NCBI GenBank assembly: GCA_023853785.1
Contig: JAJIRX010000829.1
Location: forward strand, 186,001-250,000
DNA from: Psilocybe azurescens
Taxonomy: Eukaryota; Basidiomycota; Agaricomycetes; Agaricales; Agrocybaceae
Direction of reading: 5' to 3'
DNA: 64,000 nucleotides
The notes under the pieces are model-generated. The model ran no database searches, was not told the DNA's origin, and saw nothing but the letters and a program-made list of their open reading frames with translations. Positions 23,111-34,458 of this stretch are shown piece after piece (position 1 is the first letter of the stretch; each line of letters opens with the position of its first letter). The position numbers were made by a program, and so were the translations under genes.

Positions 23111-24799
23111 TCAAGCTCGCTTGGTTCCGGACGCCTTCCATACCTGCCCTCCAATGCCCATTCCTGTCCCAAAACCACTGAATGCTGCAGACGGGCCGGG
23201 TAGTCCACTGACTTCCCCACCGAGCGACCGATTTGAAGTGTGTCCAACACCGGCGGATGGTGGTCCCGAGCCTGCAGACGGAAAAGAAGGACGGAAAGAA
23301 GAGGTGGGTGCCGATTGAATAGAAAGATATTTATTCGGCGGGGGTCGGTCGTCGCTGTTGAACTACGAATGAGAAAGTAAGAATGACGTAATCGAGATAA
23401 GGGAAAGAAATTGACCTGGAATTCGAGTCCAATATTATCGGCTTCACTGACATCCAGAAGCTTGACTAGTCTTTTGCCAATGCCATTTAGCTTGTCAACA
23501 TCGTCTTTGCCTCTTGTCCAGACCTGGATGCGGTCGACTTTGCTTCTCAAACTCACAACCGCACCGCAGATTTCATCCCCATCCTCTAGCTCTTCCCCCA
23601 CAAGCGCCATGGCGAGCCAACTCCAACAACGATCCAAAAGAGCAGGGTTGTTCTTCATCGTCAGAACCCATTTCCCACCGTTCGCATTCGCAGGATCCTC
23701 CCACATGGGCTTGATACCCGACTTGAAGATGTGATAGTTGCTGTTCTTCTCTAATTTTGAAGGAGGCTTCAGCCAGTTGAAGTATCTGCAGAATTCTTCG
23801 ACCGTGTCGAATTCACCAATCACGGTGAGTCCAGCCTCATATTCAGTACTCTCCGGGGGATGGGAAGCGGAGAATGGCTCGTTCACAGGGACAGTTGACG
23901 AATTGGTCCCCGGAGCAGGTTGACTAAAGCCGTGTCCAGATGCAGCAGTAGCAGGAGTGAAAGGGAATTTAGCTTTTGAGTCGTGATATATCGTCCTATA
24001 AAGTTATAAATACGCTGTAAATAATCCATCGGGAGCAAAGAACACACCAAGGGAATTGTAAGGGATGCTCTGGCGCCTTCATCGGTACCCCAGGCGTCTT
24101 TGGATCCTCGATCATCTCCGGCTCGGGTGGCATAGTAGAGCCATCCACACTCAGCTGGCTAGCGCGCACTTTGGCGAGCCGAGCTGTGATTGCATCCAAG
24201 CTCGGGATGTTCTTGTACCCCACTTTCTTCTTAGGGGGTTCCGGGACAACGGGGATGGGAATCTTCACCGTGCTATCAGCAGAGCCCGTCTCTTGATTGA
24301 GCTTCTCGAGCCCCTCAGTAGTGAGCGGCTCTCCACCACCATCTGCGACGCCGCTGACGCCGGTAGTGGCGCTGCTTTGTTGTGACGCATTGCTGAACGC
24401 CGGGGAGGCCGATCTAGTACTGGGGGCATTGACAACGATGGAATCGGTGGTAGATGCGGCCGTGTTTACGCTCGTCGTCGATCCTGTTCCTGTGCGCAGC
24501 GCAAATGCTGCAAGGCGAGGTCTTGGAGCGGATGTTGTGCTGGGTTGGAGAGGAGGTGCGGTGCCTCCATTAGCAGCAGCTGCATTGCTATTGATGCGAG
24601 CTGCGAGTTGATTGAGAGAGGGCAGGCGGGTGCCGCCCGTTTTCTTGGTCGTGGACGAGGATGAGGACGTAGATGTCCCGCTCGTTGCGGTTGTCGTAGT
24701 GGCCGCTGCTACGGCAGGGCTTTCAGTGAAGTTGGAGCTCATCGTAGTTTGTGTAAGAGGAGCGTCGCCGTCGCCAAACAAGGCCATCGTTGCAGACAT
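23111..24799 (-). CDS. eIF4E-family cap-binding protein, 4EHP-like, with long N-terminal extension
   Basis: This binds the mRNA 5' cap in the cytoplasm; 4EHP-type members usually repress translation. Exons 24799-24048, 23995-23416 and 23362-23111 join to 527 residues in frame. The core begins at HPLQFPWTIYHDSK and runs through TVEEFCRYFNWL, FKSGIKPMWEDPANANGGKW (cap Trp102 equivalent), RCWSWLAMALVGE and GDEICGAVVSLRSK to RIQVWTRGKDD. At the second cap-stacking position (Trp56 of human eIF4E) the protein has Tyr (STEYEAGL), as in 4EHP. The extension of about 245 residues is Ser/Thr/Ala-rich. It repeats a motif, LPSLNQLAARI and IPSLDAITARL. A Gly/Ser/Pro-rich tail follows the core. A canonical eIF4E role is less likely given the Tyr and the extension. 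Confidence 0.9.
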
Positions 24800-25933
24800 A
24801 GCTCATCATTCTACATCCATCATGATCAAGACACAATCTTTGTCAAAGCAGGGCGGTGCACTCTGCTGATTGTTACCAACATTGTGCTTTGCTCGACGAC
24901 TGCATCGATCTACAGCTAACCTCGGTCCTCATGAAATTTCGAGTCTTTTTCGTATGAACTTAAACTTGCTAGTGTTATCTTATTGTTATCTTTTACCTAA
25001 TCTAACCCAGGCATTGCCGAATTAAATCATTCAGGGGTAAACAGCTCGTAATGATCAACGGCGACTCTGGAATGGCCCTAAATAACCTGAAGATATAGAA
25101 AGATCGGAGGACACTCTGTAAAGCCTTTTGCAGGGCCTACAATTGTACAGGACATACTCACAGGCTAAACGCATAACCCATGGATACGGTGCATAAATCG
25201 TTTCACCGGTGAACTCTTCTTCTTGTCGCATGATAATCACCGCAGTATAGGACATTCTGGGAACAGGGACAGCGCGCGTTGTGACAAAGTGTGGCAACTT
25301 GCGCGTAGAAAAAACTTCCGTTTCTTCACAACATGGACTCTCCGCCAGTCGCATTTGTGTCATGATCACGGTGGCGAGAACTTGATGGGTTCAACACTGC
25401 CCCTCGCATGCATATATGGACATTAGCCGAGGCGCTTTGTGTTCTCAGAGCTCCATGATGATGTGTTCTCGACGCTCATGGTCAGGGTATCTCTGCAGGT
25501 TGAATACTTTTCCCTCGGCGGCGAAATGACCGATCGAACACCTTGAAACTTGAGTCTTGACGCAGCGCCCGAAGTGCGTTCTATTACCGGCTATTATATG
25601 TTACTGAATCTATCGTCTGTCCTGTGCTTCTCCATCCGGGTTCATCAACAGCTCATAGCATGGCCCAGAAAGAATCAAGTATCTTGTGAAAAAGCTCAAA
25701 TGAAGGTGACCAGGACGGAGACCCCAAGTACACGCCCAATAACTGCCATTGTCCCATGATAACGGTCAGAAGTGCCTACTCGCCAATACCACGGAGCTGT
25801 CCTCCCAATACCCGCAATCTTGCAATCTTGCAATCTATCGACGAAATAAGGAATCGTTGAATGTGATAGCTCTTTATCCTGGGTGTAAACTGCAGGACCA
25901 GCGTATACTCTGCGGTTGAACTCATCAATCGCA
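24800..25933. other. Intergenic, one possible small coding frame
   Basis: Apart from the small minus-strand frame listed next, nothing is recognised. The stretch before the tRNA genes holds a short direct repeat (gcaatcttgcaatctt, about 25807-25828). Confidence 0.35.
25122..25363 (-). CDS. Possible small gene, unknown
   Basis: From ATG 25363 the minus strand reads about 66 residues with protein-like composition (FSTRKLPHFVTTRAVPVPRM, then EEEFTGETIYAPYPWVMRL). A good GTGAGT donor follows, but splicing to the next acceptor gives an immediate stop. It could be a remnant exon or a short protein. No family recognised. Confidence 0.25.
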
Positions 25934-26024
25934 GCCCGCCTAGCTCAATCGGATAGAGCGTCAGACTTTTACGGTCAAGGCATCGGGCAATCTGAAGGCT
26001 GCGAGTTCGACCCTCGCGGTGGGC
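25934..26024 (+). tRNA. tRNA-Lys(UUU) copy 1 with intron
   Basis: The 91-nt gene has a complete cloverleaf: GCCCGCC/GGTGGGC acceptor stem, TAGCTCAATCGG D arm, TCAGA/TCTGA anticodon stem with TTT anticodon, and the GAGTTCGACCCTC T arm. An intron of about 18 nt follows position 37. TTTTT at about 26038 is a plausible Pol III terminator. Confidence 0.94.
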
Positions 26025-26163
26025 TAACGGTTCCATCTTTTTGCCTCTTTGCTCAACCTTTCTGACTCGTTTCAAGTTTTGGATGTAAAATTTCGATCGT
26101 AACCTTTTTGTGAGCGACATGAATGTAGGTGTACCTATAACACTAATATAGCGTTCAAGATAT

Positions 26164-26252
26164 GCCCGCCTAGCTCAATCGGATAGAGCGTCAGACTTTT
26201 ACGTCTAGTAGTAGGGCATCTGAAGGCTGCGAGTTCGACCCTCGCGGTGGGC
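26164..26252 (+). tRNA. tRNA-Lys(UUU) copy 2 with intron
   Basis: The 89-nt gene has the same mature sequence as copy 1 but a different 16-nt intron, beginning CG and ending GGGC like the others. It lies 139 bp downstream of copy 1. The 3' flank (acttttt gcatc) matches that of the distant tRNA-Lys(CUU) gene at 2515-2604, pointing to a shared duplication. Confidence 0.94.
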
Positions 26253-26893
26253 TATCGTCTTGACTTTTTGCATCTTCCCTTCTTTGCTTCCGTTTGTAGA
26301 CCATGTCATTACTTAAGGCTTGACGGGCGCTAACATTTTCTGATTGTTGAGCCAATTTGAATCCTCCAATTTTGTGGTAACGGCCTCAGATGAATCATTG
26401 GCGTTGCAACCTTCTTGAAAATACAGGCTTTGAAGGCAGTCAAAAACCAAAATAATTATGAAAGTGTATGAGAATGGGAGGTATGTTTTTGGCTAACGGA
26501 TAGAAGAAGGTTATGGCTCATTTGAAATTTTACATTTTAGAAATTCGTCCGTTAAAACAAGTTACAAAGGTGTGCAAGTAACGACGTTCTTCGAGGAGAG
26601 ATGGAAAGCATAGCAAAAAGAAAGATCCAGGACGAGCAGCAGTCGGAAAATACAGAGGAACTACATATGTACAACGGTACTTTGATTATTATTGATATTC
26701 GTACACGTCAGCCCACCTACCGTAAGTCATAAAAATGACCTTATGTGAGATGATAATTTGATGAAGGCCCCAACACAGCTCAACATCGTGTGGACGATGT
26801 TGACCTGGGCTATGGCCTCCTACACCAGATGAGGTAATGTCGGCGAGATGCATCGATAACAACTCACCTTTAGTTTTACGTAGATTCGCACAG
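26253..26893. other. Spacer, no gene recognised
   Basis: AT-rich, with no frame or RNA gene that I can support. It includes the probable 3' flank of the zinc-finger locus. Confidence 0.4.
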
Positions 26894-27390
26894 CTAAATC
26901 TCGATCTGACGAGAGACGATCATACGAGAAAACTGATCCTCCAGCTTGTTGAAGTAATCGTCGATTTGTATGAGCGGAGCGAGTCCACAACAGTGGCTTT
27001 CCAGGTGTTGGATGAGGCCTGAGATGAGCGTAAACTCGGCGTTACACTTCGGACATTTAAACTCGTTGTCATCGTGGGCAGCCGAGTTTAAATGGCTGTT
27101 GAGCGCCACCAGAGTTCTGAATGTGCCTTTACAAATGAAACACTCGTACATTGTGCCGTTGAACGCGGCCGCGGTGGCGACGTAGGAGAGGATCGCTGGA
27201 GCGACCGGCGGTTCTGTTATCTGCTGGATGGTGATTTGCGGGACGATGCCCATCGCTTGAATCGAAGCCGTGACGTGGTGACGGTGGAACTTGTGGACCC
27301 CAGATTCAATGTGTTGTGCGATACCAGAGGGACTTTTAAATAGATCTTCGCAGAACGTACATTTCATGTCGCGTGGACGCTGTGCGATGG

Positions 27391-27583
27391 GTTGTTGCTT
27401 GATGGAACAGACAGTCGTTGGACTCGTGGGTTGTTGCTTGATGGAACAGACAGTCGTTGGGCTTGTGGGTTGTTGCTTGATGGAACAGACAGCCGTTGGA
27501 CTCGTGGGTTGTGGCTGGGGGAGCGGACAGTCGTTGGACTCGTGGGTTGTGGCTGGAGGGAGCGGACAGTCGTTGGACTCGGG
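27391..27583 (-). repeat. 39-bp minisatellite, five copies, coding in the zinc-finger frame
   Basis: Copies start at 27391, 27430, 27469, 27508 and 27546. On the minus strand each codes a 13-residue unit of type PTSPTTV(C/R)S(I/L)(K/Q)(Q/P)Q. The copy at 27508-27545 is 38 bp; its G5 at 27517-27521 stands where its neighbour has GGAGGG. Restoring that base makes the frame continuous from the upstream half-finger into MKCTFCEDLF. The outer copies differ (TTGCTTGATGGA against TGGCTGGAGGGA), so there are two subfamilies. Confidence 0.9.
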
Positions 27584-28021
27584 CGCTTATGTTTGGCAGA
27601 GGTATGCTAACAAAAGAATGAGAGACATATCCTCGAGTAACACTACCTGGAAAGGTTTGATACACACATCGGCAAGCCCCTGGGCCAATTTGAAAGATTG
27701 TTTGCATACACCGCAAACAAATTTTGCAGCTACTACAGGCTTCAAGGTAGTCGCATGAGTTGCTTTTTTATGCTACATGATAGGCGATGAGTCGATGACC
27801 AGGATCAATAGAAATAATTTCTTGTCTCACGGCGTCCAAATTATCTTGGGCTGTAAATGATTGATTACATGGCTTGCATTTAAACACATGTGAGCGCCCA
27901 GGAGTTAGTGTGTGCTAGCACAAATGGTGAACAACTTTTACAAAGGGTCTACTATAGAGTCGACGCACATCTCTAAGGCTCCGAGCGGTTTTGAAAGATT
28001 TATGGCAAACTTGGCATGCGC

Positions 28022-28152
28022 GGTTAACCGCCGGAGTAGTGGTAACTCGAGTTGGAACTTGGTATGCGAGGTTAATCGCCGGAGTAGTGGTAACTCGAGT
28101 TGGAACTTGGTATGCGAGGTTAACCGCCGGAGTAGTGGTAACTTGAGTTGGG
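28022..28152 (-). repeat. 48-bp minisatellite, 2.7 copies, coding in the zinc-finger frame
   Basis: Copies lie at 28022-28069, 28070-28117 and 28118-28152 (partial). In the frame of the adjacent half-finger CQVCHKSFK the minus strand encodes AYQVPTRVTTTPAINL per unit. Copies 1 and 2 differ by few bases. The period is a multiple of three. Confidence 0.9.
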
Positions 28153-28760
28153 GACGATGGATGAAGAACTTTTATATGCTAAACAACGAATTAGCAACAG
28201 AAGTACGCGAACAGAAGATTAATCGCACGGTGTTTAGGTCCTCCTGGGCCCAAAAAAAACCGTTACACGACTTGCATCCAAATACCCGACTTTTGTATGG
28301 AGATTTTTGTGCTAGAAAAGAGGATAGGCAATGAAGAAACCAAAGCTATTAAGGGGTCGACGCACCTCATCAAGCTCCTGAGCGGTGTTGATTACAACCG
28401 CCTTGACAGAAGACGAAGGATGAAGAGCTTGTGTATGCTAGGCAAAGAGTTAATGGCGATATCAAACGTAAAGAAATACAGATCGCACGCTGCTTAGGGC
28501 TCCCTTGGTCTTGAACAACCGATTGCATGACTTGCACGGGAATCGGCTGTGTAAATTTCCAGGGTCTTTCGCGTGCTGGAAGAAAGGGTGAGTGGCCAAG
28601 ACAAATCAATTACTACAAAGTACAAAGTTTCAACGACGCACATCAGCCAGTGCCTGAGGTGTCGTGAAGGATCTTTGCACATTTGACATGGAAATTTCTT
28701 CTTTTGCTAGCATGCGACTCAGGTTTTTGCATATGCTGAAGGGAATTAATCAACTGTCGC

Positions 28761-29518
28761 TACCACTGACGAAGTGTGTTTCTATGGGACATACCATTGC
28801 TAACAAACCTTTAGACTTAAATGATGCTGTGGGTCTAGAGAATGCGTTGACGCAATCTCCGCAATCACAGATAATCTTCATAATGTAATCTTATAAAGCA
28901 GTTGCTCTTGGTGTAGAGTGCGAGAAGGGGAGCAGCTTTGCCTGTACGTCTGTGAGAACTAGCGGGGTGGTGCGGTGGGTGGAGTGAGATCGGACTTGAT
29001 TCAGGACATTGACAGCTATATATACTGTACTATCCGGAAACTTCCCTAAGTTCCCACTCAGAATCATCTATGGAAACTTTCAGATATAGGTACACGTACG
29101 TATTTGTGATTATCTCGAGAGCAAGCGGATCACTCTACCGTTCACTGTCTTTTAGAATAATGAAAGTCATCGGTCAGCATCCAGCAACGCGTCATTGGAC
29201 TCTAAATAGATTGCGAGTGCTTAAGTACTCGAGCAGTTGATACGAGCCAAAGCGTGTAGATTAAGTCTGCGAACAAGAGGACGGGCGGTGGACATGTCTG
29301 GACGACTTCAACGGAAAGCGAGGCCCAGATTGCACAGATTCGTGCAGTCCTAATTCCACGTACGTTTTTGAATTTACAAATAGGAAGTTTCAATAACTAT
29401 TGACAACATGCTATGTAGCAGTAATTCAAGGTCCTTCATTAAGTTTCTTCTCAATCGCGGTCTGTTTTTCGTTCAATTCTTGTTAGGGCTGTGATGCAGA
29501 AGCGTGGAACAGACATAC
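28761..29518. other. Spacer, no gene recognised
   Basis: Short frames only. It may contain the promoter of the zinc-finger locus, which could not be located. Confidence 0.4.
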
Positions 29519-30828
29519 TTATTGTTCGATTGCGATCCCATCCTCAATAAGCACAATTCCCCTTATACAAAGAGGCGACATGCGTTGTTGCAAAAAGTCC
29601 TGCGTATATCGCCCGAACTCACTATAGATAACAAATTTAACAAAAACGGCTGACACTGTTTGAGCCAAATTGCCGATGACTTGTGCGAAGTCATCCCATC
29701 CAGCGTCCTCAAAGCCAGATTGGGGGTTTCCTTGGAAAACTTCTATTTCCAGATCTATCCTTTTCAACGTGATATTGGGATCAATTTTTGCCAAGTTGTT
29801 TGTAAGCCACCGCAGACGATTTCGACTTTGACCGTGATGGTCCCAGTGGCTCCATACGCACGCGGATATATCAAGGGATTCTAACAAGGACATAGAACCG
29901 AGATCCATAAATTTGTCGTCGTAGAAAGAGGGTGTGGCAACTAGGGTGTAGGTGTCAGATTATAGCATGCGGGACTAAAAATAGAGAAGTTACTAGGGTC
30001 ATAGTAGTATAAATGCAAATGTTTCAAGTTATTTGCACATCCGCGTAAAAGCGACGATATCGAGTGCAACTGATCGGAGGGTGCCATGTCTGCAGGATTA
30101 ATCATCAGGGAGACAGCGACAAGATGTGTCATATCGATATTGCATTTCGTGGATTGCAGCCAAGGATAAAGAGATGGCCAATCATCCCCGACGTAAGAAG
30201 CGATGTCGAAGGTTCTGAGTCTTGCTTTATTTGGGAAGTGCATAGCCGGTAAATCATCTGGAGTGAAGTACACAGAGTTGAGTCGCAAACACTCCAGGTT
30301 TGGCATGTCGTTCAAGAGTAGCAATGGTACGTTGCGGACCAGGCTTAAGGATAATCTGCGTAATGACTGTGACTTCAATAAGATTGTAGATTTCAACTCT
30401 TCCTTCCAGCATTTAAAGTTGAGCCTGGTCCCTAAAAGATTTCCGTCAATGATGAGCTCATCTAGGGCGCAAAGCATAGGCAAAATTTTAGCGATTGCGT
30501 GGTCTGTTCTGATCCATGAATTTTGTTCGCGGTAGTATGATATTTTGTGTTCGTCAGATATTTTGAGTTCTAGAACCAGCTTGCAAATATGTGGGGAATG
30601 ATTTATGAGATAAAGGAAGCGTTCTGCAGGATAGAATTGGGATATCATGTCGCCTTTGAATATTCTCGAAGGACGATCAAGGACGACACGCCTGAAGAGA
30701 TGTTTTTGGCCACGATTGGCAAATCGTCGACAGACGAGAGAGCATTGCATGAGTGAAGGTGGATCAGCATGTAGCTGGTCAACGAAGGATTCTAAGATCT
30801 CTGGTGGCAGCTGCACTTGCGCCGCCAT
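29519..30828 (-). CDS. F-box protein, one frame break
   Basis: This is a likely substrate adaptor of SCF ubiquitin ligases. The start is ATG 30828, giving MAAQVQLPPEILESFVDQLH; the open frame further up begins at a TTG only. The F-box covers residues 5-50 (LPPEILESFVDQL, LMQCSLVCRRFANRGQKHLF). It is followed by leucine-rich text of the type common in fungal F-box families (LRRLSLSLVRNVPLLLLNDMP, then NLKHLHLYYYD). The frame stops at 29941-29943 (TAG). The next frame continues with DTYTLVATPSFYDDKFMDLG and LLESLDISACVW to a stop at 29519. One additional G near 29955 would join them into about 437 residues. No intron fits the break. Confidence 0.72.
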
Positions 30829-31121
30829 GATGGTTGGATACAAGGGGTGAGCCAATATTTGGGACCAAGGTCCGACGAGTCACGACCGCACCGGAGTTTC
30901 CGTGTTGAATTGTCCGGGCCGCATTTGTCGATCACGACAACTGGTAATCGTAAGGATCATCTGGTCAGTCCAGATGAATCTGCACTTGAATATCCAACTT
31001 GTATCCGCCACGAGGACTGGTGGATATCATCCACAAGAAAAGGCTCGAAATAGTCGATTTATCACTCAAATAATTGACCCCTTGCTGGATCCATTGATTA
31101 ACTGTCAACCGAAAGCCGACA

Positions 31122-31861
31122 ATGGCTCCAGGGTTTCTTGCCGTGGCTTCGCAGCCTTCAGCTCAGCTATCTCTGGAGGAGTTCCACGCATGGTATGACG
31201 AGGAGCATATACCTTTGCGTCTTAATCGACTCGCATCATTTCACTCCGGGGCACGGTACCATGCTGTAGATCTGGATGCAAATGCGAAAGCGGATGAAAC
31301 CCGGCCTGGATGGATGGCGATGTACGAGATCGACGATACACGGACATTTAGGGATGAGAGCTACACGGGTTTGAGGCTACAGAGAAGCGAAAGAGAGAAG
31401 AGTGTGATAAACCGATTGGAGGTTTTGGCGAGGAAGACGGGGAAGTACTTGGTGTATGGGGTGAGCCCGAAAGCTTAGAAGGAACCAGTGATGCCGTGAG
31501 AGGGCGAACAACTGGGTTGAAGGTCGGGAAACCCTCCGAATGGATTATTACGCATGAGATGAAGATCATTCCGGGTGATAATGCAGAAGGTACAGACGTA
31601 GACTCAGATCGAAAGGCTCAAGAATGGGCCGAAAGTGTGGCGCATAAAGAAGGGAAAGGATGGATTCGCACGAGGCTGGTGAAGGTCCTCGAGAGTGGGA
31701 AGACAAAGATGGGAGCAAATACGGAGCTCGGAATGGAAGAAGGAAGCTTCAATTATTTTGCTGTTCATGGTGCGTTATTCTTGGGCAGGATAGCTCCCAA
31801 TTTTCTGATCCAAGATGTCAGAATATTTCGACCAGCAAAGCGCAGTGAGTCGGGAAACTAA
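31122..31861 (+). CDS. EthD-like alpha/beta-barrel protein, one frame break
   Basis: Family with a dimeric ferredoxin-like barrel, often found near oxidative catabolic genes. Function is not fixed. The N-terminal half has SLEEFHAWYDEEHIPLRL, a characteristic segment, then GWMAMYEIDD and EKSVINRLEVL. The frame ends at TAG 31476-31478. The text continues in another frame as GEPESLEGTSDAVRGRTTG into GLKVGKPSEWIITHEM, ending in LIQDVRIFRPAKRS at 31861. The switch falls in the G4 run at 31458-31461. Removing one G gives a continuous protein of about 246 residues with two barrel-like halves. It lies upstream of, and convergent with, the SDR at 32131-33484. Confidence 0.65.
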
Positions 31862-32130
31862 GCGGTTGGTGGGCGAACCCGAAGACCCAGAAGTGATCGT
31901 AGGCGACTGGAGAATTTGGAAGCTGCACAAGGTGTATCCTTGCATTGCACAGGGCAACGCCCTGTTTTGACGACAGCCTTTATATAGTCTCCTCTTTGCT
32001 CGATTACCAGCAATAATTGATTTCAAGCTCAAAATTTCATAATACAAGCTGGGAGCCCAATAAGAGTACAGTGATATTAGTCGTGAGTGGCCGAAAGAAG
32101 AGGGAGAAATTTAATCCCTTGCGAGCATTC

Positions 32131-33484
32131 TCAAGGGTGTTCCTGCAGATACTTTTCTGTTGTTTCCCATAAGTCATCCTGCACTTGCGTATTCAGTGAA
32201 GCAGGTGCAGGACTGACGATGCGTCCCACAGGCATAAGATACGCCCCTCTATACTTATCTGCGGATTCTCGGACGACTGGCGACGCGGCAGCCAGAACCG
32301 AGTTATATGCCCCTTCCTCCGGGCCCTTGAAGAATGTCGACGCTATGAAGTTTGTTAGTCGGGGGTAGTTGAATCGGGTGTGGAAGGTCGTATTGACTGT
32401 TCCTGGGTGAATGGATATACAGATAATGCTGGTAGAGGACAGCTTGCGCTGGAGAGCGTTCGAGAAAGTCACCATAGCAAGTTTGGATACAACTGGTTTG
32501 ACATAGTCAACGGATCGCAGTTTGTGACAGGATGATTGAGCACTTACTGTATCGAGACAGCCATGGTACCATATCTTGCGCGTAGGTCTCCTTGAATGGA
32601 TCAATGGTTTTGAAGTCAACAAAAGGCTTTGAGCCCAATCCTCGTCTATGAATCTCCGATGTCACCTAGAATAAGAAACATGATCAATTGTCAGTCTGGA
32701 AATATGTCGAAAACAGTTATTTACATTAACAATCCGAACGTCAGAGTTTGGCTCCTGAGACGTCTTGGCCAACAGGGGGAGAAGTGTCTTCGTAAGTTGG
32801 AATGTCCCAAAATGACTGGGAAAATAATTAAAATCGCGCAAGAGACATTGTATTGTCCACGACTCACTTCGTCATGGACATTTCGGTTATTCCTAAGAGA
32901 ATGAAATGTCAATAAAAGTTAGTCACATTGCCAGAGTCCATGGTCAAGATACGAACCATCGGCAGCTGTTTTCTCAGTAGTATCAAAGGTGCTGCAAAAG
33001 TTTAAAAAAGATTATGTAGCGAGCACTATTTTGATCACTGAAAAACGTACCATCCAGCGTTATTTACTGGTAAAGGGATTGAGCTTCACGTTGATGCCTG
33101 ACTTCGAGATTAACATACCAAGAATGTCGAGACGATTCTCCAATTTAAGAAAACCTTCCGCAGCCTTTCTGGCCGATGCAGGAGTACCGATATCGCATTG
33201 GAGCGCTATAACTTGACCAGAGGCCACGCCCTCTTCCGTCAACTTTTCTACTGCTGCTTTTCCCTTCTCCTCTGAACGCGATCCTAGGTACACCTTTGCT
33301 CCTTTCAATGCGAGATGTTTAACCGTTGCATAACCAATGTTGGTGCTAAGTGAAGGCGTGTAAGTATGTCTATACCAAGAATCCGGGCGTTCAGAGAAGC
33401 TTACTTGGCCCCTGTAACGAGAGCGACTCTTCCGGAAAGGTCGTTCAAATCGACCTTGGGGTCAAATTTCCTGGAGAATAGCAT
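32131..33484 (-). CDS. Short-chain dehydrogenase/reductase 1
   Basis: NAD(P)-dependent oxidoreductase with a Rossmann fold. ATG 33484 opens with MLFSRKFDPKVDL. The cofactor loop reads VALVTGANTNIGYA across intron 1 (TGxxxGxG with the second Gly replaced by Asn). Next come KGAKVYLGSRSEEKGKAA, RLDILVNNAG, DVRIVNVTSEIHRRG and the catalytic Tyr-x3-Lys, which is split by an intron (RY-I-V-S-K). The C-terminal part has ISIHPGTVNTTF and GAYLMPVGRI, with stop at 32131. At least eight small exons join in frame. It resembles retinol-dehydrogenase/WW-type SDRs; substrate unknown. Same family as the gene at 36990-38376 and the fragment at 60846-61187. Confidence 0.87.
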
Positions 33485-34458
33485 GGTCTTCTGCTTTAGG
33501 AGATATGTTGTCTGAGATGCCCAGCGATACAAGAGCAATGGTGTTTGTGGTGGGTAATTATAACACGGGGTACCCACGCTGGTCCAGCAACTCCGGTCAC
33601 TGGATCAATTCGCATCATCATCCTGAGAAGTGCGTCAGTATATTTAGTCCACATTTCAGACAGTTCCCAGCGAGGCTAACTTGTTGAGAGCCGGTATGAA
33701 TGAATACTGGCCTTACTCTGTTCCGCCGGCCCTGGTATATGGCCATTCTGACCAGTTATTGGGTATTGGGTATGAAATAAAGCCATATTCAGGGCTGGGC
33801 GGCAGAGATCCGCAAAGAATATCGTTGACATTGATATGACATTGATTGTCTAAGGACTCCAGAAAGATATAGCCTATTTTTGTGTCGCTCGGAATCCCCG
33901 TGGAGCTTCAGCTTCATCGGACACACGCCACACGTTTGCAATTGAATCTCGACGAGGGTTCAAGCTCATATGTTTCGATCTGCGGACTAAAGAAGGCCAA
34001 TAGAATAAATCTCCGCTTGAAACCAAAATTTATTTCCGCTCGATTTGTTCCTCGCTTCCCTGTTTGCTTACCTTTAGAAAGCTCTTATGAATACGCGCAC
34101 CTCTCTCATAGGCAATACAGAAAAATTTGGCACACCCTTCCCAGTGACCGCATTCCAACCATATTGGCTTCAATAGCTTGTTTGTTCCTGGTTTGTTCGC
34201 CAGTTAAAATGACATGTTCTGCACGCTTTTCCTATGCCTAGTGCTCAATTCATCTCTATGAGACCTGGAGATGCGTCTCACCAAATTCTAGAAGTAGATT
34301 CGTTATTCCTCCAGCTGCGTTCAAACTGGAGCCCCAATTCTATTCTTATGATCGGACGCTCATATGATGTCACCGATGAATATTGAATCTGAACGTCCTC
34401 CACCCGCTTTATAACACAGCAAGATCATACAAGTGCCACCCGCATTCTTTTCACAGCA
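33485..34458. other. Divergent promoter region between SDR 1 and the FMN oxidase
   Basis: No gene is recognised. The two flanking genes point away from each other, so the region may carry shared control. Confidence 0.45.
34408..34414 (+). promoter_or_regulatory. TATA box of the FMN oxidase gene
   Basis: TTTATAA lies 45 nt upstream of the ATG at 34459, within CCCGCTTTATAACACAGC. The spacing would imply a very short leader. Sequence match only. Confidence 0.4.

Larger units (their letters stand above)
26894..28760 (-). pseudogene. C2H2 zinc-finger protein gene, repeat-expanded and broken
   Basis: The 3' part (27367-26894) encodes three sound fingers: CTFC-x12-H-x5-H, CFIC-x12-H-x5-H and CPKC-x12-H-x3-H. 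The ending LISGLIQHLESH is typical of a large Agaricomycete finger family. Upstream on the same strand lie further half-fingers: FVCGVCKQSFKLAQGL (about 27715-27650), FKCKPCNQSFTAQDNL (about 27870), CQVCHKSFKTARSL (about 28000), FGCKSCNGFFWAQEDL (about 28270), FPCKSCNRLFKTKGAL (about 28530) and FPCQMCKDPS (about 28690). Most lack the His pair. A 40-nt GT..AG intron fits at 27607-27646. Two minisatellites enlarge the linkers. One repeat copy is one base short, so the fingers cannot be read through as given. Role, if any, would be nucleic-acid binding. The 5' start is not found. Confidence 0.6.

Noticed and set aside
22929..23318. A plus-strand frame of 129 codons
   Set aside because: It is the antisense of the last exon of the cap-binding protein and its flank.
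27391..28152. The two repeat arrays as a CRISPR-like structure
   Set aside because: Units are head-to-tail without spacers, code in frame with zinc-finger text, and the genome is eukaryotic.
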